Below are positions 12,114 through 23,527 of a stretch of 64,000 nt of DNA, in pieces; the stretch's first letter is position 1, and every line of letters begins with the position of its first letter. This DNA comes from Lunularia cruciata (Eukaryota; Streptophyta; Marchantiopsida; Lunulariales; Lunulariaceae). Position numbers and translations under genes: made by a program. The notes under the pieces were generated by a model that did not search any database, was not told the origin of the DNA, and saw only the letters and a program-made list of their open reading frames with translations. The stretch covers positions 18,357,001-18,421,000 of the forward strand of contig OX419756.1 in the NCBI GenBank assembly GCA_948567375.1, given 5' to 3'.

Positions 12114-12551
12114 CCCCAAGAATTGGTATAAATTTGTCAAGCTTGAAGGGTATGGAAGGTATGAGATTTTCCTCACCTTCTAAAGCTCAATTGCTATTCC
12201 ATCTTTAGAGATGATGTGCCCCTAAAGTAGAGCTTCTTCACCACCAAAAATTCACTTCTCTAGGTTGAGTGATTCATTAGCTTCATCCAAGCATTGCAAG
12301 ACCTTGATTAGGTGCTCAAAGTACTCCTCCTTGCTCCCATAGACACAAAAAGCATCAATGAAGTCTCTCATAAATTACCCAATGAAAGGTTCAAACACCT
12401 TGTTCATGAACCATTGGAATGTGGTTGGGGTATTGCAAAGCCCAAAAGGCATAACCTTGAAAGCATAAAACTCCCAAGGTGTGATAAATGTGATGAGTTG
12501 TTGATGCTCTGGTGCAATCTTGATTTGGTTATACCCACTATAACCATCTCC
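12114..12551 (-). pseudogene. Gypsy reverse transcriptase relic (family A)
   Basis: The minus strand encodes the RT core matching about 32050 back to 31611 of the intact element, including FGDGYSGYNQIKIAPEHQQL and FKVMPFGLCNTPTTFQWFMN. The catalytic region after the FIDD motif carries stops. It starts exactly where the piece ending at 10976 leaves off, so the intervening plus-strand fragment was placed inside the relic. Confidence 0.87.
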
Positions 12552-13179
12552 AAATTTGTAAACTCCTCTGTTCACCATTTGAACCACTCTCTTTGCTAAG
12601 CCATCTGACTCAAGGTGATCTTGGGAGGTAGTATGATGATCAATCAAATCCTTGTTACACAAGACCTGAAAATCCCCCAATAACTTTATACCTTGATAAG
12701 TCAAAACCTCAATTGGTGCACCTGCTCTAGGAATGAGTGAGTTGTCCCTTCACTAGATTTTTCAAGAAGAACCACCAACTCAATCTCCTTAGAGAAGTGC
12801 TCTACCATAACCAAAAATTTTTGATAATGTCTCACATTCAATAATGAAGGTCAATTAAAGTCCAAACTCCAATAGCAACCCAATCCTATCATAGGTGATG
12901 GGTGTAATTGTGGTGTAGGAGCATTAAATGATGCTCTAACTTGGTCACAAACCACACATCTAGCAACAAATTGTGTACATCAGTCTACATATTGTGCCAC
13001 CATATTGAATCAAGTAAACTATATGTACGCTTTCCTCCAAAATATCCTAGCTCTGCATAAGCATGATGGACCAATTGTGGTCCCTAAGTTAGAAGTGGTA
13101 CTACTTGCACTCTAACACCCTCACATACACAAAGAAGGTGTATGTACTCCAATCTAAACCACCTAGCTTGTTGAAGAAC
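12552..13179 (-). pseudogene. Integrase relic of a second Gypsy family
   Basis: The minus-strand sequence shows decayed integrase: a GPQLVHHAYAELGYFGGK-like N-terminal zinc region, a MVEHFSKEIELV core, and TSQDHLESDGLAKRVVQMVN, which corresponds to the TSRDHPEADGLAERVVQ segment around the catalytic Glu. This is not family A, whose equivalent reads SNGLAERTNQ. It is fused within a short shared tttggag to the family-A RT relic at 12551, which suggests microhomology-mediated joining. Several stops are present. Confidence 0.78.
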
Positions 13180-13870
13180 TGTAACACCCATTTGTGCATG
13201 TGTGTGGTATCGTGATATTTAGCTTGGTATTGCAAGTACTTAAGAGATATTATTTATATAGAGATAAAGGATGGTTCTATATTAGTCATGGTTAGCTAAA
13301 TTTAGTCATAGCTAAGATAAAGGGGACCTTAATTTAGAGGAAGTAGAAAAGATGAGCACCATCATTTTGGATTTTAGTGTGTTGACTTGGTATTATTCTT
13401 AGGTGTTTGGCTTTGAGGAAAGAGTTGAGAACTCTTGGGCCTACAAGCCTTTTTATTTTGGATTATTCTTTAGTCCAAGGATAGCCCATGTGAAAGAATC
13501 CTTGACTTAGTGGTTGGGTGAAGATAAGACCACATGATTAGGGGAATATGCCTATGTGAATGGATATTCCTTTCTACTTTTTGACTTTACTTGACTTTTA
13601 GTTTAGTAACTTGAGTTACTACGGTAATTAGTAACTTGAGTGCGTAACTATTTCACAAGTATATAAATAAGGGGCGAGGAGGTACTCATCATCCTTTCAT
13701 TTGCAACTATCTCTCTCTCATTGAGTTCTCTAGTGAGCAATGTCTTGAGTCTTGGAGTGTTAGCCTTGGAGGAGTATGATGGATTTTAGGTTCCTTGCCT
13801 TCTTAGTCCATGGTGCGCTACCATAATAGCCATCAGAGGTTCATTGGAGTGAGAGACAGGCCGGCTCACA
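13180..13870 (+). mobile_element. Family-A solo LTR with 4-bp target duplication
   Basis: A 691-bp sequence beginning TGTAACACCC and ending CCGGCTCACA matches the 692-bp LTRs of the intact element with scattered differences and no internal region. It is flanked by gaac at 13176-13179 and 13871-13874. The host sequence on both sides is the second Gypsy relic (integrase left, RNase H right). It is the product of LTR-LTR recombination after insertion. Confidence 0.92.
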
Positions 13871-14800
13871 GAACACAATCTCTCTTCTTAGCACCAACGA
13901 TGCCATCTACAACACCAATGCAAAGATAATCCATCACTAAAACATCATCATTCATATCTTGCTAAACTATACCATATTTCTACCCTCTAGATTTGTGACC
14001 TCAATAAGCTCCTCATGTATGCAATGAGAGATACCACCAAAGCCTTAGAAAATATACAAAGGAAAGTAGATGCATGCCAACTTGGCACCATCTCCTCATC
14101 TATCTCACCATGCCAATGTGCTCCAATCTAATCCTATTGGCTAGGACATGGGTTATACTCAACCTATCTATATCACGATCCACCACTCCATGCCTATGAA
14201 TAACCATTAAATTATACTCATGTAAAATTAGAGCACATCATGCAAGCTTCCTTGAAGCATATTGGACTCCATCAACCACTTTAATGGTTGATGACTAGTG
14301 ACGAGAGTGAAGAGGTTACCAAATAAGTAACATCAGAAATGTGCTATTGCTCATATTATTGCCAAGCACTCTCCCTCATATGAGTTGTACTTCACTTCTG
14401 CTAAGTTGTTGGAGCAACTAGCATAGGCCACCACAAACTCCTTTCTCTCATCATCATGTTTGGTGAGGATTCCTCCAAGCTCCAACATACTCCAATCAAT
14501 GTGAACCTGGAATGGTCATCCTTCAATTGGTCTCCTCAGAATAGGGGCAAATATCAACCTCTCCTTGAGCTCTATAAAAGCTCTCTTTTTCTCATCTCCC
14601 CAATACCACTCTTGTGTAAGCTTGGTCAACTTTGTCAAGGTCTTGGCAATGGTACTAAATCCATTACATAGCCATGATAGAAGTTTACCAACCCAAGGAA
14701 TGCTTGCACTCTACACACATCCATAGGCCAAGGAATACATGCAATAGCCTCCACCTTGGTTTGTTGAACACCAAGTCCTCCAAGGTAGATAGTGTGACCC
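13871..14800 (-). pseudogene. RNase H/RT relic of the second Gypsy family
   Basis: On the minus strand the decayed frames read a connection and RNase H domain: HIDWSMLELGGILTKHDDE, then KEFVVAYASCSNNLAEVKYN, then SHQPLKWLMES. Upstream (14650-14790) is an RT tail of the FLGLVNFYHGYV type. Together with 12552-13179 it forms one element split by the solo LTR. Multiple stops and frameshifts are present, and no LTR of this family was recognised. Confidence 0.78.
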
Positions 14801-17694
14801 ACATACTTGTGGATGTGTTTATGGATGATCTATCGAAGGGATTACCCTTTGATTGTGGTATGCCCTTCAAGATTGAGTTATTGCTAAAGAGTACTCCAAT
14901 GAGTAGACCAATCTATTGGCTCTCACCAAAGGAGTTGGAGGAGTTGCAAAAAACACTTATGGAGTTGTTGGAGAAGGACTTAATATGACATAGTACCTCT
15001 CATTGGGAAGCACCGGTACTATTAACTCCAAAGAAGGATGGAGGACTTTGTTTCTATATTGATTATCGTGGGCTCAATAAGCAAATAGTGAAGAATGCAT
15101 GTCCCTTGCCTTGGATTGATGACTTGCATGATTAATTGAGTGGAGCACAATACTTTTCCAAGTTGGATCTTTGCAATGACTCTTGGCAAATCCCCATTGA
15201 TAGGGAGGATGTGCAAAAGATGGCCTTTTGCATAAGGTATGGGCATTTTGAGTGGAGAGTTCTACCTTTTGGGGTCACTAATGCTCTAGCAATCTTCATG
15301 AATCAGATGCATTGGGTGTTGGATGGACTATTGGATTGGTACATGGTGGTGTTCTTGGATGATATCTTAATCTGTAGCAAGACAGAGGCAAAACACATGA
15401 ATCACATGTGAGAAGTCCTAAGACAACTATGACAATGGAAATTTTATTGCAAGAAGTCAAAGTGTGCCTTTTGGCATAAGGAAGTTACCTTCTTGGAGCA
15501 CAAGATCTTATTGGAGGGGATCAAGATGGAAGACAAGAAAATCAAGGCCATTACTGATTGGCCTACTCCAAAGGATGCTATAAGAGTACATGCATTTAAT
15601 GGACTGGCCAATTTTTATCAACAATTCATCCATTATTATGCTCATGTGGCTACACCATTGACTAACCTCTTGGAGAAGGACTCGAGCTTCTAGTGGACCA
15701 CCAAGCACAAAGAAGCATTCTAGAAGTTGAAACATATGGTGTCTTCAAAGCCCATTCTTCAACTGTATCATCCTCAATTACCCTATATGGTTGATTTTGA
15801 TGCCTCTAACTTTGCAATTGGAGTCGTGTTGCAACAAGAATTCCCAAATGGACTACATCCCATTGCCTTTGTGTCTTTCCAACTCAATATGGTTGAAAGA
15901 AACTACTTTGCTTGAGATAAAGAACAACTTGCAATGGTATATGCCACCAAGGTATGGAAGCATTACCTCTTGGGAAAACAAGTGATCATGCAAACTAATC
16001 AAAAACCATTGTTGCAGACCTTACACTTAGGAACACATGAAGAGTCGACATCATTGATGGGAGGAACAACTCCAATTTTTTGACATCAAACTTGAGTCCA
16101 AACCATGTTAGTTTCATATTATCCCTGATGCTTTATTGCAATGACTTGATTTGAAGTCTTCTCCTCTCATAATAGTGGCAATTACGACAGTGTCAATTGA
16201 CTCCAAGGTCCAAAATGGGATTTAGTCAACTCTACCACAAGATCCCTTCTTCCAAATAGTACATGGTTGCCTTACAACATGCGACAAGGAGTACAACACC
16301 TTCTCTATCAAGGAGTGCCTTCTATTCCATGAGGACCAAATCTATGTTCCAGCCAAAGGTGATCTTTGACTTGTCCGCCTTCAAGAAGCCCATGATTTAC
16401 CCATAGTTGGTCACATGGGTGTGGACAAGACCTTGTATACCCTCCAACACCAATGGTGGCCGCCCAACATGACATAAGATGTTCAAGAATTTTTCTGATT
16501 GTGTGAGAGCTGCCAATGCAACAAGACCAACAACCAAAAGCCAAGTGGATTCCTTCAACCACTCATCATTCTACCCAATCGATGAGAGCATATCAACTTG
16601 GACTTCATCACATCTTTGCCCAAGACAAAGCAAGGACACACAACAATCATGGTGTTTGTAGATAAGCTTAGTAAGCAATCCACTTGGCACCAACCTTTGA
16701 TACCATAAATACTCCAACCTTAGTGCAAATCTACTTTGACAATGTCCTCAAGCATCATGGGATGCCATGTGTACTCATCTCCAACTGCAATCCTTGATTT
16801 ACCAAGAAGTTTTGGCAAGCACTCTTCCAGATGCTCCGCACCAAGCTTGCTTTGTCCATGGCCTATCATCCTCAAACTAATGGAAAAACCAAATGTGAAA
16901 ATTGTACATTGGAAGATATGTTGCATGCCTTTGTCAATGTCCACCATATCAATTGGGATGAGTGTCTTGCAGTTGCAGAATTTACCTACAACAATTTGAA
17001 ATAGGCAAGCACCGGATTTTCTCCTTTCTTTCTCAATTTTTGCCAAGATCCGCTTGTTCCAAATTCTCTTCTTGCTCCCCCTCCATCTTAGGTTCCTCAT
17101 ACTTCAACTTTCTTGACCATTGTATCCCAATCTCTCCAATCAGCCAAATCTCACCTCCTTGTTGCTCAAAATCATCAAAAACAATATGCGGACCACCATT
17201 GTTGTGATCTCACCTTTGAAGTCGATGATAAAGTCATGGTATCCTCTAGTAACCTCCCTCTTCTCCTTGATACCCAAGTTCATAAACTTGCACCTAATTG
17301 GATAGGACCCTTTGATGTCACCCAAATTGTCTCTCCTATTGCTTATTGACTTGCCTTGCCTTATCATATGTGTATCCATCTTGTCTTTCATGTTTCCAAG
17401 TTGAAACCCTTTTTTCCTAACCCCTCTTCCTTTTACTCTTGAGTCCAACCTCCTCCTCCTCCTCCTATCTCTATCAATGATCATGAGGAGCATGAAGTTG
17501 ATAGTATCCTTGCACGTTGCCTTATTCAACAAGGTTTTCAACAACATACAGAGTACAAGGTCCTTTGGAAAGAGTATCCCCTTCATGATGTCACATGGGA
17601 ACCTCTTTCTCACCTCCAAAATGCACAAACGGCCATCTAGGAGTTCAAAGCTTCACTAGCAACAAGGACGTCACCAACTAGCAGTGGGGGAATA
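14801..17694 (+). mobile_element. Chromovirus relic 1 (RT to chromodomain), 5'-truncated
   Basis: Internal region of a Ty3/Gypsy chromovirus on the plus strand, missing gag and protease. In order: RT with RPIYWLSPKELEELQKTL, YFSKLDLCNDSWQIPI and VVFLDDILICSK (14930-15411); RNase H with MVDFDASNFAIGVVLQQE (about 15790-16140); integrase (about 16250-17350, DNGKT replaced by decayed text); and a C-terminal chromodomain with EYKVLWKEYPLHDVTWEPLS (about 17480-17655). A purine-rich gcagtgggggaata precedes the LTR at 17695. Stops and small frameshifts occur throughout. The 5' junction with the second Gypsy relic is near 14800. Confidence 0.9.
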
Positions 17695-18120
17695 TGTAAC
17701 AATATAGAGTTTAGCAACAAAGTTAGTAGGGCTAACAAAGTAGCAAATAAGACAAATTAGCCTAGAATATTCCAAAATTCTCTAGGAAGCTTCTTGGGAA
17801 GCTTTCCAGCTAGCTTAGCTTGAATCTCAAGTAAGTAGTTTCTAGAAGGAAGCTTCTAGAAGCTTCCAACTAGCTTAACTTGCACACCAAGTAGATGGCT
17901 TCTAGAAGGAAGCTTCTTGAGAAGCTTCCTAGTTAACTTGGCTTGCACTCTACAAAAGTGGCTCAAGGAAGCTTCTTGAGAAACTTCTCAAGGGCCTTGT
18001 ATGCTACCTATAAATACCAAAGCCAAAGCTCATGCTAGGCATTTTGAGTTTTCCCTCATTCCAACATCCCAATGTGAGCTTCCATTCTACTATTTCTCTC
18101 CTTGGTCTTGGTCTTTTACA
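17695..18120 (+). repeat. Family-B LTR between two chromovirus relics
   Basis: This 426-bp LTR starts TGTAACAATA right after the polypurine tract and ends TCTTTTACA. A TATA box (cctataaatacc) lies near 18008. U3 holds many GAAgcTTC-type palindromes. Downstream, leader sequence of another copy begins without a primer-binding site, so this single LTR serves as 3' LTR of relic 1 and abuts relic 2. Homologous LTRs lie at 22272, 23019, 37458 and 38022. Confidence 0.88.
17840..17928 (+). promoter_or_regulatory. Heat-shock-element-like array in LTR U3
   Basis: The string GAAGCTTCTAGAAGCTTC at 17849-17866 is four alternating nGAAn/nTTCn units at exact 5-bp spacing, the consensus of a plant heat-shock element. 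Further TTC/GAA pairs lie at 17840-17847, 17900-17907, 17909-17916 and 17921-17928. The array lies about 80-170 bp upstream of the TATA box at 18008. The same perfect 18-mer recurs in the minus-strand LTR at 37702-37719. Heat control is inferred from the motif only. Confidence 0.6.
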
Positions 18121-19239
18121 TCTTGTTTGATGAACCTTTGATACTTCCAATTATAACTTACTAAGAATGTTGGATGTCTTGAATCTACATGTCAACTTAG
18201 ATAAATGTAGGTAGTTTGATAGAGTAGTAGCCATGGCAATAATACCCAAATTTATCATTTCTATGTAGTAACAAATTGAGCATCCTACTAGATAGTTGAA
18301 AGAAAGAAACCATCAATGACAAGAGCATTTAGAGAGAGCACCAAATCAAGAAGGACAAAAGCAAATCCTATTTTTAAAGCCCAAGGTATTTGAAGGTAAG
18401 AATCTAGTGGATACAATGGAGAATTTTGTATTTGATAAAAAATGTTTTTTTGAAGCTACAAATCTTCAAGATGAACATAGATGGATTCTCTTGGCTTCAA
18501 GCCAATTAGATATAGTTGCACAACTATGGTGGGAATTACAAGTGGACTAACCTAAATGGTAATTTGTTCTACTGATCTCAACATAGGAAGAATTCAAGAG
18601 TGCAATAATTGGGCAAGCTATAAATACAACACAAGCCGCATGAGATAGATTGGTAGAATTGAAGCAAATTGGTTCTGTGAGAAGTTTCATCACTCAATTC
18701 CAAAACACCATAATGAAATTTCCAAATACACTAGAGGATGAAGCTTTAGATTGATTTTTGAGGGGCTTGAAGTCATGCACCAAATTGAAAGTGACCCATG
18801 AGGAAGCCCAAACACTTTGAAGAAGCCATGTAGTTGGTTGAGGGTTTTGATTCCTTAATTGTGACAACTTTGTCTTGACCTCAACCTTCATAAAACCTGA
18901 CAACACATTACATATGGATGGAAGACCAGCACTAATGGGGATTGATGTCAAGATATGATTAATACCAATAGAGAATTTATGCCATCCAATGAAGACCACT
19001 TGGCACTATAGATCAAGAAAGACAACAACAAAATAGTGGTTGCTTTTAGTGTCACCAAATTGGATATTGCATTGTTGAATATCTACTCAAGAAAAGATGA
19101 CCCTGAAAAATTGCCCAAATGGAGTTTGTGTATTGTGATGATTAGAGAAATGAAGAATCCAAGTTGAACAATCCAAGCCACTTATTAGGAACTTGATTAG
19201 TTACAATGGGATTGAATGTTTGACCTATGCAAGTTTTCC

Positions 19240-19570
19240 TCACTTGTAAGGTCTAATATTTCATTTTAATTGTATGATTTTGGTTTATTTTGGAAATTCA
19301 AAGAATTTCATGTCCATACAATTAGCAAAGGAATTAGATATTCTTATCAAACTCAAAATTGGAAATAGATTGATGATTGTGGATGGTAGAAAGTATTTTT
19401 AGTTTGTATCTCACATCCTATTATATTCAAGATTGGGAAGGAATATTTGGAGTGTATAAGGTTTATAATGGCACCTTTACACTATGATATCATTTTAGGT
19501 TTGCCTTGCCTTGAATATCATAAGGTTCAATTTGATTAAACCTGACATCATAAGGTAAAATTCACCAATT
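19240..19570 (+). pseudogene. Decayed retroviral-type aspartic protease (relic 2)
   Basis: Degenerate frames read FGNSKNFMSIQLAKELDIL, IGNRLMIVDGRKYF and FIMAPLHYDIILGLPCLEYH. They align with the minus-strand protease at 35865-36257, which keeps the DSGSS active site; here the Asp-Ser-Gly is lost (FGNSKN). Known role of the family: Gag-Pol maturation. Not functional. Confidence 0.8.
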
Positions 19571-19789
19571 ATGGTTTTTTGGTACCTTTGAGTTAGACAC
19601 CTAAGAATAATCAATCCCAAGATGACAAGTTCATCAATAAAGTAGCTATAGAGCAAGATTTGGAGGGAGATATTCCTATTTTTACTATGTGTATCAAGTA
19701 GATTGTGCATGGAGAATTTGATAAGTGTTAGAAGTCTCATCAAGCAATGGTTGATCAAATTGTTTGGGAGTTTTCAAATGTGTTTTTGG

Positions 19790-20400
19790 ATGATCCACAA
19801 AGGGATTACCTTCTAATCATGGTATGCTCTTCAATCTTTCAAGATTGAATTGTTGCCAAGAAGAACTCTATTGAGTAGACCAATCTATCAACTCTCACCA
19901 AAAGAGTTGGATGAGCCTCAAACAACACTAACAAAGTTGCTAGAGAAGGATTTCATACAACATAGTACATTCACTTGGAGTGCATCAATACTATTTGTCC
20001 CAAAGAAGGATGAAGGACTTGCTTTTGTATTGATTATCGTGGTCTCAATAAATAAATACTAAAGAATGCATATCCCTTACCTCAAATTGATAACTTACTA
20101 GATCAATTGAGTGGAGCAAAATACTTCTCCAAGTTGGATCTCCAAAGTAACTATTAGCAAATTCTTATTGATAGAGAGTATGTGCAAAAGGCTACCTTTT
20201 TCACAAGATATGGGCATTTTGAATGGAGAGTTTTACCTTTTGGGCTCACTAATGCTCCAAAATTTTTCATGGATAAGATACATCAGGTGTTGGATGGACT
20301 ATTGGATTGGTACATGGTGGTGTTCTTGGATGATATTTTAATCTATAGCAAAATGGAGGTAAAATGTGTGAATCATGTATGAGAACTCCTAAGGTGAATT
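19790..20400 (+). pseudogene. Reverse transcriptase relic (relic 2)
   Basis: Open pieces encode RPIYQLSPKELDEPQTTLTK, KATFFTRYGHFEWRVLPFGL and WYMVVFLDDILIYSKMEVK, so the LDD catalytic signature is still visible. Several stops and at least one frameshift separate the pieces. The gene order protease-RT-RNase H-integrase is preserved around it. Confidence 0.87.
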
Positions 20401-22271
20401 TGTCAATGGAAGTTATATTGCAAGAAGTCAAAGTGTAGCTTTTGTCAGAAGGAAGTTACCTTCTTGGATCATAAGATCTCATCAAAGGAGATCCAAATTA
20501 AAAGGAGAAATCAAAGCCATTATTGATTGACCTACTTCAAAGGATGCCACAAAATGTGAGTATTTAATGGATTGGCAAGGTTTTATTCACAATTCATCCA
20601 CTATTTTGCTCATGTAGCCGCATCATTGACCAACCTCTTGGGGAAGACCTCAAGCTTTTAATGTACCATCAATCATGAAGAAGCATTCCAAAATCTAAAG
20701 CATATTGTGTATTCAAGACACATTCTTCAACCATATGATCCTCAACTACTTTGTGTGGTTGATTTTAATGCTTCTAACTTTACCATTGGAGTTGTGTTAT
20801 AGTAGGAATTTCCAGATGGGTTATATCTCATTTCATTTGTGTCCCACCAACTAAACATCACATAAAGGAATTACTTTGCGTGAGATCAAGAATAACTAGC
20901 AATGGTATATGCCACCAAGGTATGGGGGAATTATCTCTTAAGGAAGCAAATCATCATGCAAATCAATCACAAATCTTTGTTGCAAACATTACATTTGGAG
21001 TACATGAAGAGTTGACATCATTGATGGGAGGAACAATTATAGTTGTTTGACATCAAACTTGAGTATAAACCTGGCAGGTTCCATGTCATCCTTGATGCCC
21101 TATCACAATGACCTGATTGACAAGTCTTCTTGGACCTCTCATCATAGTGATAATTACAATAGTGACAATCGACTCAAAAGTCCAAATCAAGTTTAGAATT
21201 GTTATACAACAAGACCTCTTCTTTTAGATTGTTCAAGGTTATCTTGCAGCACATGAAAAGGAATAAAACACCTTCTCTTTCAAGAAAGGCCTTCTATTAT
21301 ATGAGAACTAGATCTATGTTCTAGCCAAGGGTGATCTATTACTTGTACACCTTCAAGAAGCCCATGACTTACCAATTGTTGGTCACATGGGTATGGACAA
21401 GATCTTTGGTACCCTACAATGCTAATGGTGGTTGCCTAACATGGCATGAGAGATTTGAGAGTTTATCTAATCTTATGAGAATTACCACTACAACAAGTCC
21501 AATAAGCAAAAGCTGAGTGGACTCCTTCAACCACTTCTCATTTGCTTAATAAGAACAAGTGAACTTAGATCTCATCACATCTTTGCCAAAAACAAAGCAA
21601 GATCATATAGCAATTGTGATGTTTGTTGATACGCTTAGTGAGCAAATCTATTTTTCCCCAACCTTTCATATAGTAGATGCTCTAAAATTGACCCAAATCT
21701 ACTTTGACAATATCTTCAAGCATCTTAGGATGCCTTGTGCACTAATCTCCAACTATGATCCTTGACTAACCAATAAATTTTGGCAAAGCACTCTTCAAGC
21801 TACTCAGAACCAAGCTTGTTTTGGCATATCATCCTTATTGTTGGGCAAACCAAACATGTAAATTGCAGCCTAGGGGATATGCTTTGTACCTTTATCAATG
21901 TTCACCATATCAACTGGGATGAGCGCATTGTTGTTGTTGGGTTTGCCTACAATAACTCCAAGCAAGCAAGCATATGATTCTCTTTCTCTTTCCTTAATTT
22001 TGGCCAAGACTTGCTTCTTCCAAATTCCCTTCTTGCTCCTCTTTGATCTTACATTCCTCATACTTCCACCTTCTTGACCACAATATCCTATTCCCTACAA
22101 GAAGCCAAATCTTATCTCCTTGTTACTCAAGTCATCAAAAGCAGTATGCAAATCAACATCATTGTGATCTTATCTTTCAGCTTGATAATAAGGTCATGCT
22201 TTCTTCTAACAACATACCTTTCCTACTTGGTTGCACATTGTAAGCTTGCTCCTAATAAGATAGGTCCATTT

Positions 22272-22640
22272 TGTAACAATATGGAGTTTCTAGATGAGTT
22301 ACTCAGTACTAACAAATTAGCAAATAGGCCAAATTAGCCAAGAATTGTAAAATATTCTAGAAACATTTAGGAAACTACTTGGAACCTTCTAAGTATCAAG
22401 TAATGTTTATACCAAGTGGTGACTTCTAGGAGGAAGCTTCTAAGGAAGCTTCCTGGTTAGCTTAGCTTGCACTCTAAGAAAATGGCTTTTAGAAAGCTTC
22501 TCAAGAGTCTTGTATGTTCTCTATAAATACCAAAGCCCAAGCTCACGCTAGGCATTCAAAGTTCTCTTATCCAAGAGACCCAATGTGATCTTTCATCTCC
22601 AATCTCCATTCTCCTATTTTTCTCCTTGGTCTTTTTTACA
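22272..22640 (+). repeat. Family-B solo LTR inserted in relic 2 integrase
   Basis: The 369-bp LTR starts TGTAACAATATGG and ends TTTTTTACA. The surrounding integrase C-terminus reads continuously across it (GPF before, FDIIQII after). A 5-bp duplication cattt is visible only if the last two LTR bases are counted as part of it (22267-22271 and 22639-22643), so the exact ends are uncertain. A TATA-like tataaatacc lies near 22522. Confidence 0.78.
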
Positions 22641-23018
22641 TTTGATATCATCCAAATCATTTCTTCTGTTGTTTATCACCTTGCCTTACCTTATCATATG
22701 CAAATCCACCCTATCTTTCATATTTCCAAGTTGAAAGCCTTTTTTTCAAACCATCTTCCTTTTCTACTCATGTCCAACTCCTTATTCTTCCTATCTTTAT
22801 TAACAATCATGAGGAGTATAAGTTGATTATATCCTTGCATATCACTTCATTCAATGTGGCCATAAAAAACATACCAAGTACAAATTCTTTTGGAAAGGGT
22901 ATCTCCTTCATGATGCCACTACGGAGCTGCTTTCTCATCTCTCATATGCATAAATGACCATTTAGGAGTTGAAGCTTCCATGGTGATGAGGACTTCAACA
23001 ACTAGAGGTGGATGAATA

Positions 23019-23527
23019 TATATAATACTGATTTTACAAAGTAGCAAATATGCAAAATAAGCCAAGACTTCTAAGAATATTCTAGAAGTATCTAAGAAGC
23101 TTCTTGGTACCTCCTTCCAAATATTGAATAATGTATATGCTAAGTTTAGGGTTTAGGGTTGGGTTTAGGGTTTAGGGTGGTAACTTTTAGGAGGAATTTT
23201 CTTGGCTAGCTTTAGCTTGCACACCAAGTAGATGGCTTCTAGAAGAAAAATTCTTAGGAAATATTCCAACTAGCTTAGCTTGCATGCCAGGTAGATGACT
23301 TCTAGAAAGAAGTTTTCTGAGAAGCTTCTAGGTTAACATAGCTTGCACTCTAAGAAGATGGCTTTTAAGAAGCTTCCTAAGAAGCTTCTCAAGAGCTTTG
23401 TATGTTCTTCATAAATACCAAAGTCCAAGCTCATGCTAGGCATTCAGATTTTCCCTCATTCAAGAGTCCCAATGTGGTCTTTCACTCCAATCATCCATTC
23501 TCCTCTTTCTCTCCTTGGTCTTTTACA
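23019..23527 (+). repeat. Decayed family-B LTR (3' LTR of relic 2)
   Basis: It follows a degraded polypurine tract (ggtggatgaata) and begins tatataatactg where other copies have TGTAACAATA. It ends TCTTTTACA at 23527. It shares the GAAgcTTC motifs and a tataaatacc-like box (cataaatacc near 23409). It is longer than the other copies, partly because of the telomeric insertion at 23145-23177. Confidence 0.8.
23145..23177 (+). repeat. Interstitial telomeric repeat inside an LTR
   Basis: Thirty-three bases form TTTAGGG, TTTAGGG, TTGGG, TTTAGGG, TTTAGGG. In other family-B LTRs (for example near 22410) the flanking bases aag and tggtgac/tggtaac are directly adjacent, so the repeat was added between them. 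The unit is the plant telomere type. Confidence 0.9.

Larger units (their letters stand above)
18121..23018 (+). mobile_element. Chromovirus relic 2 (gag to chromodomain)
   Basis: Plus-strand chromovirus internal region of the same family as relic 1 and the minus-strand copy at 35.5-38 kb. Leader sequence starts at 18121 with the primer site and about 150 nt missing. The gag part (about 18380-18900), protease (19240-19570, SKNFMSIQLAKELDI), RT (19790-20400, FGLTNAPKFFMD and VVFLDDILIYSK), RNase H (20690-21110), integrase (21280-22260) and a chromodomain remnant (22641-22990) follow in order. A later LTR insertion (22272-22640) interrupts the integrase C-terminus. Stops are frequent. The 3' LTR is at 23019-23527. 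Confidence 0.88.
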
